64,000 bases of DNA from Massilia rhizosphaerae (lineage in GTDB: Bacteria; Pseudomonadota; Gammaproteobacteria; Burkholderiales; Burkholderiaceae_D). The stretch spans positions 1 through 64,000 of the forward strand of contig NZ_JADKYX010000017.1 of the NCBI RefSeq assembly GCF_016093545.1, read 5' to 3'. The notes beneath the pieces are model-generated. The model saw nothing but the letters and a program-made list of their open reading frames with translations, ran no database searches and had not been told where the DNA came from. The translations under genes were made by a program, and so were the position numbers. Below, in pieces: positions 8,775 through 17,799 of the stretch; position 1 is the first letter of the stretch, and each line of letters starts with the position of its first letter.

Positions 8775-10937
8775 TCACGGCTTGCCGACGACGATGCCGC
8801 GTCCCGCCGTGCTCATGTAGACCACGCCGAACGTGTTCATGTCGCCGACGACGAACCGCCCATTGCCCGGACCGCCGTACTGGTGCGCATTGTCGTTGAT
8901 GCGGGTCCAGGTCTGGCCCGTGTCCGTGGAACGGTAGAGGCCGGTCACGCCGCCGATCGTGCCCCAGATGAAGACCGTCGGATACGACGCACCCGCCGCC
9001 GCCTTGCCGAAGCCGACCGCGCCGCAATACGTGATATTGGGCAGATTGCTGAACTGCCAGCCCGAGCTCGTGGTACGCGTCAAGCCGCCGCCGTACAGCG
9101 GCACCCAGATATCGCCTTCGCGGCCGGGCGCCGCGCGGATGCCGTCGCTACCCCAGGCGGCGATCGTGTTGAACTTCCAGAACGACGCGCCGGCGTCCGT
9201 GCTGATCATGAAACTGCCGGTGGACGGATCGTACACGTAGAACTTGTTCGCATTGACCGGGTCCGCGATCGGGCGCGCATTATTGACGCTGATGCCGCCG
9301 ACGGCCGACCAGCTCCCCCCCATGTTGGTGGAGCGGTACATGGTCGTGGAATTGGCCGGGGCGTGCAGCAGCGCGGTGGCGCTGGTCGACAGCGCGACCT
9401 GGCCGAAGCTGCCGTTCATGCCGACCTGGTTCCAGTTCACGCCGCCGTTGGGGGACGTGTACATCTTGCTGCCCACGCGCACGACCTGGCTCGTGTTGCT
9501 GTCGGCCACGGTCAGGCCGGTGGTCGTGCCGCCCATTGCCGGCGAATAGAGCGGGTTGGTATAGGTATCGATGTTGTAATGCTGGAAGCCGTCGTAGTCG
9601 CCGATGACGGACAGCAGCGGGCCGCCGGGAATGCTGTAGACGTTCAGCGGCACCGTTTCTTCCAGGCCCTTGGTGGTGAACGTCCAGGTGGTCGGCACGG
9701 CATCGATGTTGGTGGTCCGGAACACCCCGTTGCCCGAGGTCAGCCATACCGCCTTGTTGTTGAACGGATCGAAGACGGCCGTGCCGGCCCAGTGGATCGT
9801 CGCGGTGGAGCCCCAGGTGATGCCGCCGTTATCCTTGGCGAAGCCGCGGTTCATGATGTCGGTCCAGCTGGCGCCGCCGTTCGTCGAGATGAACACGTGG
9901 TCGCCCCAGCCGTTGCCTTGCGCCATGTACTGGTTGATGGTCGACGCGACGAGCCGCTGCGGGTTGGCGGGATCCACGCTGATGCCGCTGAACGACGCGG
10001 TGATGCCGGACGGCGTCACGTTGGTCCAGGCGCCGTTCGAGATCGTGTATTTCCAGATCTGCCCGTTGTTCATGGGCTCCGATCCCGAACTGTCGGGGTG
10101 CGGGCCGGCACCGTTGGCATACGTGATGTACACGTTGCCGGCGCCGTCGAACGCCGCGCGCTGCGGCATCAGGCCCGACGGGCTCCCGGACACGGCCGTG
10201 AACGACGCGCCCGCGTTGTCGCTGCGATAGAAGTTGGCACCCGCCCAGCCGTAGCGCGACACGCCGACGAACAGGCGCTGCGCCACGCCGCCCGACACGC
10301 TGGACGGGTCGGCCAGGACGAGGCTGATGCCATTGCTGTTGGCCGTCGTCGTCACGTTCAGCGCCGTCATCTTCGCCCAGCTCGCGCCGTAGTTCGTGCT
10401 CTTGAACAGCCCGTTGGCGCGGGTGCCGACGTACAGCACGTTGCTCGAACCGGGGTCGACGACGAGGCGCTCGCCGTTCTGGCGGCCCATCCCGTTGCCG
10501 TTCGCCTTGAACTGGCTGCTGACGTCCGTCGTGGCAAAGGTCCTGCCGTAATCGGACGAGCGCAGGATCGCCGACTTGCCCCCGTTGAAGTAACTGATCC
10601 CGACATACATATACACATTGGCCGCGTTCTTCGGATCGACGGCCAGGGACTCGACGCCGAGATAGCCGACCTGGTCTTCCGCCACCCAGTCCAGCAGCGG
10701 CACCCAGCGGCCGTTGGCATTGTCCCACCGGTAGGCGCCGCCCACGTCGGTGCGGGCATACACGACGCCCGCCTCCGTCTTGCTGGGAATGATGGCCGAC
10801 ACGAACCCGCCGCCCCCCATGGCGACATTGCCCCACGTATAGGCAGCCGCCGGCTGCAGTGTGGCCATGGCGGCCACGCCGACCGCGGCCGCCGCCCACG
10901 GCGCCGCTCTCTGGAACATTGAATCGATCAACTTCAT
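8775..10937 (-). CDS. GH74 xyloglucanase, exported
   Basis: This 720-residue GH74 enzyme cleaves the beta-1,4-glucan backbone of xyloglucan. It has a signal peptide (residues 1-32) and then two seven-bladed beta-propellers with many sortilin/BNR-type repeats (S-x-D-x-G-x-x-W). The two catalytic aspartates of the family are Asp64 in RTDVGGAYRW and Asp447 in GDYDGF. The ATG at 10937 is chosen over one nine codons upstream because TAGGAGG lies 6 bases before it. With the GH29 fucosidase, the GH2 enzyme and the receptor it forms the core of a likely xyloglucan locus. GH31 alpha-xylosidase and GH3 beta-glucosidase, usual partners, are not in the window. Confidence 0.92.
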   Translation of the reverse strand: MKLIDSMFQRAAPWAAAAVGVAAMATLQPAAAYTWGNVAMGGGGFVSAIIPSKTEAGVVYARTDVGGAYRWDNANGRWVPLLDWVAEDQVGYLGVESLAVDPKNAANVYMYVGISYFNGGKSAILRSSDYGRTFATTDVSSQFKANGNGMGRQNGERLVVDPGSSNVLYVGTRANGLFKSTNYGASWAKMTALNVTTTANSNGISLVLADPSSVSGGVAQRLFVGVSRYGWAGANFYRSDNAGASFTAVSGSPSGLMPQRAAFDGAGNVYITYANGAGPHPDSSGSEPMNNGQIWKYTISNGAWTNVTPSGITASFSGISVDPANPQRLVASTINQYMAQGNGWGDHVFISTNGGASWTDIMNRGFAKDNGGITWGSTATIHWAGTAVFDPFNNKAVWLTSGNGVFRTTNIDAVPTTWTFTTKGLEETVPLNVYSIPGGPLLSVIGDYDGFQHYNIDTYTNPLYSPAMGGTTTGLTVADSNTSQVVRVGSKMYTSPNGGVNWNQVGMNGSFGQVALSTSATALLHAPANSTTMYRSTNMGGSWSAVGGISVNNARPIADPVNANKFYVYDPSTGSFMISTDAGASFWKFNTIAAWGSDGIRAAPGREGDIWVPLYGGGLTRTTSSGWQFSNLPNITYCGAVGFGKAAAGASYPTVFIWGTIGGVTGLYRSTDTGQTWTRINDNAHQYGGPGNGRFVVGDMNTFGVVYMSTAGRGIVVGKP

Positions 10938-11293
10938 GTATTGCCTCCTAAGGTCGTTATACATCTGAAGTGTGTCGACGCCTGTCTCCGCGCAAGCGTC
11001 GATTCCCGCGTCGGCCGATTTTTATCAAGCCGAGACGCAAGAATCTCCGAACCATATCGAACGGGTTTGAGCGCACGCAGCCGTGTAACGGCGTTTGTAA
11101 TAAATCGTTAATCTACCTGGCGGTTTTCATAACGACGGCGGCGCCATGTGGATGGCGCCTTCGAGACGTCGTTCCGCACCCGGCGCCCCTGGACGGGGAA
11201 CCGGTCTTGTCGTGCGGACGAGGATGCGACGTCGGCGGGAGCGACGTCTGGAATGTGGATGCCGGGTTGGATAGGCCGCGGCCGGGGCCGGCG
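10938..11293. other. Intergenic leader region of the GH74 gene
   Basis: This 356-bp gap lies between two minus-strand genes. The part near the GH74 start is AT-richer than its surroundings and is the expected promoter region, but no promoter can be assigned with certainty. A hairpin following the chemoreceptor gene is listed separately. No credible coding sequence is seen on either strand. Confidence 0.5.
11140..11159 (-). terminator. Candidate terminator of the chemoreceptor gene
   Basis: This is a perfect 8-bp inverted repeat (GGCGCCAT / ATGGCGCC) with loop GTGG, 134 bases after the chemoreceptor stop on the minus strand. No T-run follows, so terminator function is tentative. Confidence 0.35.
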
Positions 11294-12913
11294 TCAGGTA
11301 CCGGCGTGGACCGGCCCGCCGATGCGCATCGCGCCCGACGCGGCCGCCGCCGGCCGCGCGCCGGCGTCCTGGAGCCGCAGGCGGAACACGCCCACCGCGT
11401 CCGCCAGCCGGTCCGCTTCCTCGCGCATGGCCTGGGCCGCGGCCGACGCCTGCTCCACCAGCGCCGCGTTCTGCTGGGTCGCCTCGTCCATCTGGCCGAT
11501 GGCGCGGCTGACCTGCTCGATGCCCGTCGCCTGTTCCTCACCCGCCACGAGGATCTCGCCCATGATGGCGGTGACCTGGTTGACGCTCCGGACGATGTCG
11601 CCCATCGTCGCGCCCGCCTTGTCGACCAGTTGCGAACCGTGCTGCACTTTCTCTACCGAGTCGTCGATGAGCGCCTTGATTTCCTTGGCGGCGGCCGCGC
11701 TGCGCTGGGCCAGCGTGCGCACTTCGCTGGCCACGACGGCGAAGCCGCGGCCCTGCTCGCCGGCGCGCGCCGCTTCGACCGCGGCATTCAGCGCCAGGAT
11801 GTTGGTCTGGAACGCGATGCCGTCGATGACGCCGATGATGTCCGCGATCCGGGCCGCGGAGGCATTGATCGCGCCCATCGTCGACACGACCTCGGACACG
11901 ACGGCGCCGCCCTTGCCGGCGACTTCCGCCGCCGACAGCGCCAGCGTGTTCGCCTGGCGGGCGTTGTCCGCGTTCTGCTTGACGGTGGAGGTCAGCTCCT
12001 CCATCGAGGACGCCGTTTGCTCGAGCGCGGCGGCCTGCTGCTCCGTACGTGCCGACAGGTCGAGGTTGCCGGCGGCGATTTCGGCCGAGGAGGTGCGGAT
12101 GGCGCCGGTGCCCGCGCGCACCCGTCCGACGATGTCCGCCAGGCCCGCATTCATGTGCTCCAGCGCCCGCATCAGGCGGCCCGTCTCGTCGTGCGCCTCG
12201 GTCGAAATATCCTGCGTGAGGTCGCCGTCCGCCACCGCGCCGGCGACGCGTACCGCCTTCTCGAGCGGACGGACGATGCCGCGCACCAGCGTGGCGCCGA
12301 TGATCGCGGCCAGCACGAGGCCGAAGGCCATGCCGCTGAGGCAGACCAGGCGCACCGTCTCATAAGTCGCTTGCGACTTCTTTTCGGCCTTGGCGGCCTC
12401 GTCGAGCTGCAACTGGAGCAAGGCGTTGATGCTGGCGCGCACCGGCACGAACAACTCGATCATGGCGCCGTGCACGAGCGACTTGGCGCGCTCCATGTCG
12501 CCGGCACGCAATGCGGCCACCGCCGGCTGCGTCGCTTCGGCCGTGTATTTGTCGTTGGCCTGGATGAAGCGCTCGGCCAGGTCATGTCCCTCGCCGGTCA
12601 GCCCGGTCGCCGTGAAGGCCTGCCACTGCCGTGTGATCTCCGCATGGTTGCTGTCGAGCTCCTCGATCAACTTGGACAGGCGGCCCGCGTCGCTCGTCAG
12701 CGCCTCGGCCAGCGCGAGCTGGTTCAGGTTCAGCTTGCGCACGATCTGGTCGAGCTGCCCCAGGGTCACCAGGCGGTCCGCATACATGTCATGCATGGCG
12801 CCATTGGCATGGGCGAGGCTCAACAACCCGATGGTGGCGCCGCAGATCAATTCGAAGCCCAGGAAGGCGATGACGGCGATCAGCCTGGCTTTGACGGTGA
12901 ACTTGCTTAACAT
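11294..12913 (-). CDS. Methyl-accepting chemotaxis protein
   Basis: This 539-residue inner-membrane chemoreceptor has TM1 at about residues 11-32, a four-helix-bundle periplasmic sensor (MCP 4HB type), TM2 at about 190-212, a HAMP domain and a long coiled-coil signalling domain. The highly conserved hairpin tip [20 protein letters not shown], which contacts CheA/CheW, is intact. A TTG at 12946 would extend the ORF by 11 residues, but the ATG at 12913 gives the standard [11 protein letters not shown] start. No C-terminal NWETF-like pentapeptide is seen. The ligand cannot be inferred. A perfect FNR/Anr-type site lies 226 bases upstream. Confidence 0.93.
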   Translation of the reverse strand: MLSKFTVKARLIAVIAFLGFELICGATIGLLSLAHANGAMHDMYADRLVTLGQLDQIVRKLNLNQLALAEALTSDAGRLSKLIEELDSNHAEITRQWQAFTATGLTGEGHDLAERFIQANDKYTAEATQPAVAALRAGDMERAKSLVHGAMIELFVPVRASINALLQLQLDEAAKAEKKSQATYETVRLVCLSGMAFGLVLAAIIGATLVRGIVRPLEKAVRVAGAVADGDLTQDISTEAHDETGRLMRALEHMNAGLADIVGRVRAGTGAIRTSSAEIAAGNLDLSARTEQQAAALEQTASSMEELTSTVKQNADNARQANTLALSAAEVAGKGGAVVSEVVSTMGAINASAARIADIIGVIDGIAFQTNILALNAAVEAARAGEQGRGFAVVASEVRTLAQRSAAAAKEIKALIDDSVEKVQHGSQLVDKAGATMGDIVRSVNQVTAIMGEILVAGEEQATGIEQVSRAIGQMDEATQQNAALVEQASAAAQAMREEADRLADAVGVFRLRLQDAGARPAAAASGAMRIGGPVHAGT

Positions 12914-13138
12914 TTTTTTCCCGAAAGAAAACTTTAACAACAGCAATTATGACCAAGAGTTTTCTACATCGGTTCATATTTACAAAAAATTTGTCGAATT
13001 TAACATTGCAGTTGTTGCGCTGCCACACGCGCACCCCGCATCCGTGCTTGACATGGCCGCAAACATGGTCATACCAAGTCCTGCGGCCATCTTTCGCTGC
13101 GCAAAAACGCGCCAATTGGCACATCATCTTTGACGAAT

Positions 13139-13152
13139 TTGATTTGCATCAA
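13139..13152. promoter_or_regulatory. FNR/Anr-type palindrome
   Basis: TTGATTTGCATCAA is an exact match to the TTGAT-N4-ATCAA consensus bound by FNR/Anr/Dnr oxygen-responsive regulators. It lies between the 3' end of clpP and the chemoreceptor start, both on the minus strand. If functional, it would place the chemoreceptor under oxygen control with a long leader. A chance match cannot be excluded. Confidence 0.5.
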
Positions 13153-13171
13153 GGAAATGTTAAAAGTATCG

Positions 13172-13786
13172 TCAAACGACCGCGCGCGCGTCCAGTACCC
13201 GGTCGATCAGGCCGTATTCCACGCCCTGGGCGGCCGACATGTAGCGGTCGCGGTCGGTGTCCTTCTCGATCTGGGCCAGCGTCTGCCCCGTGCGCTCGGC
13301 CAGGATCGTGTTCAGGCGGTGCCGCTGGTACAGCATCTCGCGCGCCTGGATGTCGATGTCGGCCGCCACGCCCTGCGAGCCGCCGTGCGGCTGGTGGATC
13401 ATGATGCGGGCGTTCGGCAACGCGTAGCGCTTGCCGGGCGCGCCGGCCGCCAGCAGGAACGAGCCCATGCTGGCGGCGAAGCCCGTGCACAAGGTCGATA
13501 CGTCGGGCTTGACGAACTGCATCGTGTCGTAGACGGCCATGCCCGCGTACACGGAGCCGCCGGGCGAGTTGATGTACAGTGAGATGTCCTTGTCGGGATT
13601 GTCCGACTCGAGGAACAGCAGTTGCGCGACGATCAGGTTGGCGGATTGCTCCGTCACCTCGCCGACGAGGAAGATCACTCGCTCCTTGAGCAGGCAGGAA
13701 TAAATGTCGAAGGCGCGCTCGCCGCGTCCGGTCTGTTCGATGACGGTCGGGACGAGGCCGAGGCCCCGGGGTTGCTTGAATGTCAT
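13172..13786 (-). CDS. clpP: ATP-dependent Clp protease proteolytic subunit (ClpP)
   Basis: This 204-residue serine peptidase forms a tetradecameric barrel and degrades proteins unfolded by ClpX or ClpA. The catalytic triad is Ser106 (GFAASMGS), His131 (IMIHQPHGG) and Asp180 (DRDRYMSA). The ATG at 13786 is chosen because the mature-type sequence ([20 protein letters not shown]) follows and GAAAGGA precedes it. An earlier in-frame start at 13888 would add 34 unrelated residues. It stands alone: no tig, clpX or lon is adjacent, unlike the housekeeping clpP locus. It is therefore probably a second, accessory ClpP. Confidence 0.92.
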   Translation of the reverse strand: MTFKQPRGLGLVPTVIEQTGRGERAFDIYSCLLKERVIFLVGEVTEQSANLIVAQLLFLESDNPDKDISLYINSPGGSVYAGMAVYDTMQFVKPDVSTLCTGFAASMGSFLLAAGAPGKRYALPNARIMIHQPHGGSQGVAADIDIQAREMLYQRHRLNTILAERTGQTLAQIEKDTDRDRYMSAAQGVEYGLIDRVLDARAVV

Positions 13787-13927
13787 GATGGTCCTTTCGG
13801 TTGGTGGACCCGCATGACGCTTGCCGCCCGCCGTCGTGTGACGGCGGGAAAAATAAATCGCCGGCGTGTCACACCCGGGCGGCGCCAAACGTCAAGCGGC
13901 ACCACCACCGCAACGAGGAGAATCGCG

Positions 13928-14623
13928 ATGCCATGCACCACCGATACCGAGTCGGCCCTGTTCGAACGCCTGCGTCCGCGCCTGAAAGCGATCAGCCTGC
14001 GCATCGTCGGCAGCGAGGCGGACGCCGAGGACGTCGTGCAGGACTGTTTTCTCAAATGGCATGGCACGGAACGGGACGCCTTGCTGACGCCGGCGGCATG
14101 GCTGACGACGGTCGTCCGGCACCAGTCGATCGACCGCCTGCGCCGGCGCGCCCGCGACGCGCTGGCCGCGCACGCCGCCGCGGAACACGTGCCGGTGCCA
14201 GCGCCCGCGCTGCCGGAAGATTGCTTGCTGCGGCGCGCCGAACTGGGCGAGGCGCTGGCCCGCCTGCTGGCCTGCCTGTCGCCGTCGGAGCGGCTGGCCC
14301 TGATGCTGCACGACGTCTTCGAATGCGGCCACGCCGACATCGCGGCCGCGCTCGGCGCGACGCCGGCTTGCGCGCGCCAGCACCTGTCGCGGGCGCGCCG
14401 GCGCCTGCGCGCGCACGCGGGCGACCCGCCGCCGGACGACCGGCTGTGCCGCGAACTGATCCGGCGCTTCCACGCCGCGCTCGACGGCCTCGACGTACCG
14501 GCAATGATGACCCTGCTCACCGACACGCAGCCGATGGCCGTGCGCGCCAGCCCGCCGGTGCGGATGCGGGGCGGCCCGAGCGCCAACGATGCGTGCTATG
14601 CGCTCCTGGCGGCCGGCAGGTAA
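13928..14623 (+). CDS. ECF-type RNA polymerase sigma factor with short C-terminal extension
   Basis: This 231-residue sigma-70 family protein has region 2 (about residues 8-75, including DAEDVVQDCFLKWH) and region 4 (about 100-160, with a helix-turn-helix ending in RQHLSRARRRLR). The tail (residues 170-231) starts like the SnoaL-like extension of SigJ/ECF41-type factors (ELIRRFHAALDGLD) but stops early: those proteins are usually about 290-330 residues. ACGAGGAGAATCGCG precedes the ATG. It is divergent from clpP (141 bases) and is followed by a FUSC membrane protein. No anti-sigma gene is adjacent. Confidence 0.85.
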   Translation: MPCTTDTESALFERLRPRLKAISLRIVGSEADAEDVVQDCFLKWHGTERDALLTPAAWLTTVVRHQSIDRLRRRARDALAAHAAAEHVPVPAPALPEDCLLRRAELGEALARLLACLSPSERLALMLHDVFECGHADIAAALGATPACARQHLSRARRRLRAHAGDPPPDDRLCRELIRRFHAALDGLDVPAMMTLLTDTQPMAVRASPPVRMRGGPSANDACYALLAAGR

Positions 14624-14704
14624 GGTCGCCGCCACGCGCGCTGCGAAGTCGCCCGCGGCGGCGCTATAATGGGCTCATCATTTCCGGCCGAGCGAATCGA
14701 GCCC

Positions 14705-16870
14705 ATGCATTACGCCCTCGCGCCCCGCACACTCTTCTTCAGTCATTATTTCTACACCGGCCTGCGCATCGCCACCGGCGTCGTCGGCCTGACGTTCCTC
14801 GCCTACGGGTTTGCCGACCTGCCGACCGCGATGGCGGTGGCGATCGGCGCGCTGTGCACCAGCATGATGGACCTGCCCAGTCCCCTGCGCCACAAGTTCA
14901 ACGAGATGCTGGCCGGGGTGCTGACGTCGTCGGCGGTGGCGCTGCTCGTGGGTCTCTGCTCGCCGACGCAATGGCTGCTGCGCGCCGTCATCGTCCTCGT
15001 GTCGTTCGTGGCCAGCATGATGACGGTGTACGGCAGGAAAGCGATGCCGCTGCAGTTCGTCGCGCTGTTCGTGATGATGCTGTCGAGCGACGCGGCGGCC
15101 ACGCCGCTGCAGGCGCTGCGCCAGGGCGCCCTGTTCTTCGCCGGCGGGGCCGGCTACATGGCGTACGCGATGGTCGTCGTATGGATCCTGCGGCGGCGCC
15201 TCAAGCAGCAGGTGCTGGCCGAGGCGCTGTACGAACTGGCCGCGTACACCGGCATCAAGGCCGGCTGCTACGACATGGCGAACCCCTTGCCCGCGCAGAT
15301 GGAAAGACTCGTGCGCCGGCAAAGCCTGCTGGCCGAGCGCCAGCAGGCGTCGCGCGACCTGGTCCTGCGCGGCAAGCCCAGGGCCGACGAGGCCATCCTC
15401 GTGCGGGTGCACTACGCCATGTTCGACCTGTACGAACTGGTGCTGTCGACGCACACCGACTACGCCTTGCTGCGCCAGCATTTCGCCGACGGTCCCGTCC
15501 TGCCGCTGCTGGGCAAGCTGATCGGCAAGGCGGCGCGCGACATCGAATCGATGGCGTACGCCATGACGCGCAACCGGCCGTCGTACGCCGACGTCGATTA
15601 CCGCGCCGAATTGCGCGCCCTCGACGGGGCGCTGGACGCCCTGCCCCCGGCCGCCAGCGAGGACGAAGGCGCGCAGGCCGTGCTGCGCGCCACCTCCAAC
15701 AAGATCCGCGCCATGATCGCGATGATCGCGCGGCTGCACGCCGCCAGCACGGCGCCGGACGGCACGCTGCCGACGGCCGCCGCCGCCGACCAGACCCCGT
15801 TCCTCACCCAGCAGCGCTACAGCATCGGCATCCTGCTGTCCAACCTGCGCTGGACGTCGCCGACCTTCCGCTTCGCGCTGCGCGTGGCGATGGCGATTAG
15901 CGTGGGCCTGTCGTCGGTCGAATGGCTGCCCTACCGGTCGCACGGCTACTGGACGGCGCTGACCATCGCCGTGATCCTCAAGCCCAGCTTTTCCATGACG
16001 CGCCAGCGCCGCGTCGACCGCCTGGTCGGCACGCTGATCGGCTGCCTGCTCACGGCCGTGATCCTGTATTTCGTGCATGCGCCGGCCCTCCTGATCGGCT
16101 TCCTGTTCGTCGCCACGGCGGCCGTCCCGACCTTCCTTTCCATCAAATACCGCTACACGGCGATCGCGGCCAGCGTGCAGGCCCTGCTCCTGATCGGATT
16201 GACGATGCCGCACAGCGCCGGCGCCATCGAGGCGCGGCTGCTCGATACGCTGCTCGGCACCTTGATCGCCACCTTCTTCAGCTACGTCCTGCCGAGCTGG
16301 GAATACCAGAACCTGCCGCGACTGGTGCGCGCCGTGACCGACGCCAACCGCAAATACCTGGCCGCCGCCGCCGACCTGCTGCTGGGGCGCGCGGTCGACG
16401 ATTTCCATTACCGGATCCGCCGCAAGGGCTTCATGGACAGCCTCGCGAATCTCAGCGCGGCGCTGGGCCGCATGCTCGACGAACCGGAGGACAAGCGCCG
16501 CGCCCCCGCCGAACTGAACCGCTTCACGGTGCAGAACTACCTGCTGATGGCGCACATGGCGGCGCTGCGCCTGCTGCTGCAGCGCTACGCGGACGCCATG
16601 CCGCGCGCGGAGGTCGAGGCGGCGCTCGAGGACGCGTTCGCCAAGGTGCGCGCCAGCCTCGGCGCGGCGCCGCAAGCCCCGCCGCCGGCGCCGGACGGGC
16701 GCACGGTCTGGATCGCGGCCTGGCCGGGCTGGGCGCCGCTGCAGCGACGGCTGCGCTCGCTGCAGGAGGATGCGGCGCAAGTGGCGCAGTGCAATGCCGC
16801 GATCGCCGCCCTCCTCGCCCGGGACAATCGTCGACGTGCTTCAAAGACGGCCCGCGCCGGATGGAACTAA
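14705..16870 (+). CDS. FUSC family inner-membrane protein, YccS-like
   Basis: This 721-residue protein matches the length and layout of E. coli YccS. A first block of about five TM helices (residues 15-180) is followed by a soluble helical region (about 180-390), a second TM block (about 395-520) and a C-terminal cytoplasmic domain. Such proteins are thought to export aromatic acids or related compounds. WTALTIAVILKPSFSMTRQR in the second block is the typical FUSC loop. The ATG at 14705 is preferred over one 12 codons upstream because it gives a normal YccS-like N-terminus, although no clear ribosome binding site marks either. Confidence 0.87.
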   Translation: MHYALAPRTLFFSHYFYTGLRIATGVVGLTFLAYGFADLPTAMAVAIGALCTSMMDLPSPLRHKFNEMLAGVLTSSAVALLVGLCSPTQWLLRAVIVLVSFVASMMTVYGRKAMPLQFVALFVMMLSSDAAATPLQALRQGALFFAGGAGYMAYAMVVVWILRRRLKQQVLAEALYELAAYTGIKAGCYDMANPLPAQMERLVRRQSLLAERQQASRDLVLRGKPRADEAILVRVHYAMFDLYELVLSTHTDYALLRQHFADGPVLPLLGKLIGKAARDIESMAYAMTRNRPSYADVDYRAELRALDGALDALPPAASEDEGAQAVLRATSNKIRAMIAMIARLHAASTAPDGTLPTAAAADQTPFLTQQRYSIGILLSNLRWTSPTFRFALRVAMAISVGLSSVEWLPYRSHGYWTALTIAVILKPSFSMTRQRRVDRLVGTLIGCLLTAVILYFVHAPALLIGFLFVATAAVPTFLSIKYRYTAIAASVQALLLIGLTMPHSAGAIEARLLDTLLGTLIATFFSYVLPSWEYQNLPRLVRAVTDANRKYLAAAADLLLGRAVDDFHYRIRRKGFMDSLANLSAALGRMLDEPEDKRRAPAELNRFTVQNYLLMAHMAALRLLLQRYADAMPRAEVEAALEDAFAKVRASLGAAPQAPPPAPDGRTVWIAAWPGWAPLQRRLRSLQEDAAQVAQCNAAIAALLARDNRRRASKTARAGWN

Positions 16871-16921
16871 AGGCCTGTTGCACCGCTCTGTGACTCATGA
16901 TCCTGGCGCGGATACGCGATC

Positions 16922-17701
16922 ATGAATGCAATCAAGAAACTGGCTGGAAAGAAAATCGCGGTGCTGGCCGCCGACGGGTTCGAACAGGCGGAACTCGACA
17001 CGCCGCTGGCGGCACTCGCCGGATGCGGCGCCGAGGTGGCGCTCGTGTCGCTGCGGCGCGGGCGGATACGGGGCATGCACATGCACCAGCCCGGCGACCT
17101 CGTCCGCGTCGACAAGGCCATCGACGACGCGCTGGCGTCCGACTACGACGGCCTGTTCATCCCCGGCGGCTACGTCAGCCCCGACATCCTGCGGCAATCC
17201 GCGCTGGCGCGCGCGTTCGTGCGGCAATTCGACGCGGCGGGCAAGCCGATCGCCCTGCTGTCCCAGGCGCCGCTGATCCTGGTGTCGGCCGGCCTGGCGG
17301 CGCGGCGCACGCTGACGTCCTGGCCCGGCGTGCGGGACGACGTCGTCAACGCGGGCGCCACTTGGCTGAACCGGGACGTCGTGCGCGACGCCCACGTATT
17401 GTCGAGCCGGGGCACGCAGGACGTGCCCGCGTTCGTGCAGGCGATGATCCCGTGTTTCGCGGGCGAGCCCGCCGCCGCCGGCCCCGCGGCGCAATCGGAT
17501 CCGCCCCAGGAAAAGCCGCTGGAACAGCCGAACCAGTCGCTGCGCTGGCTGTCCGCGCCGTCGTTCGGCACGATGCTCAGCCTGGCGTTGCTGGGGGTCG
17601 GCGTGGTGGCCGCCCAGCGCGTCCGGCACAAGCACGCGGCGGCCGAACCGCCCGCGCTCCCGGACGCGCCGGCGCAGGAGACCAAGAACGTATCCCAGTA
17701 G
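16922..17701 (+). CDS. DJ-1/PfpI-like protein lacking the nucleophile, with C-terminal membrane anchor
   Basis: This 259-residue protein has an N-terminal DJ-1/PfpI domain (residues 8-180): KIAVLAADGFEQAEL with the conserved Glu21, and YDGLFIPGGY. At the nucleophile elbow, where active members carry A-I-C-H-G-P, this one reads LLSQAP, so Ser114-Gln115 replace Cys-His. The glyoxalase/deglycase/protease chemistry of the family is therefore unlikely. A proline-rich linker (about 180-200), a hydrophobic segment (about 213-232, TMLSLALLGVGVVAAQ) and a charged tail follow. It is probably a membrane-tethered binding or sensory relative. A REP-like palindrome begins at its stop codon. Confidence 0.8.
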   Translation: MNAIKKLAGKKIAVLAADGFEQAELDTPLAALAGCGAEVALVSLRRGRIRGMHMHQPGDLVRVDKAIDDALASDYDGLFIPGGYVSPDILRQSALARAFVRQFDAAGKPIALLSQAPLILVSAGLAARRTLTSWPGVRDDVVNAGATWLNRDVVRDAHVLSSRGTQDVPAFVQAMIPCFAGEPAAAGPAAQSDPPQEKPLEQPNQSLRWLSAPSFGTMLSLALLGVGVVAAQRVRHKHAAAEPPALPDAPAQETKNVSQ

Positions 17702-17774
17702 GGTGGGCACCCCTGTGCCCACCAAACGCAAGCCGGTCCGCGAACGCATGGTGGGCACGGGGTGCCCACCCTAC
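17698..17774. repeat. REP-like palindromic element (GTGGGCACC family)
   Basis: The outer arms GTAGGGTGGGCACCCC and GGGGTGCCCACCCTAC are exact reverse complements of 16 bp. Each arm also forms its own small hairpin (GGTGGGCAC/GTGCCCACC). The element overlaps the stop codon of the PfpI-like gene and lies between convergent genes. The layout is that of dispersed REP/BIME elements and could act as a transcription terminator. Confidence 0.75.
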
Positions 17775-17799
17775 CCGTTCGCGCCTGCTGGAATACTCT

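Noticed and set aside
14678-16780. 700-codon minus-strand frame opposite the FUSC gene
   Set aside because: Arg/His/Gln-rich shadow of a convincing membrane protein; no start signal or homology.
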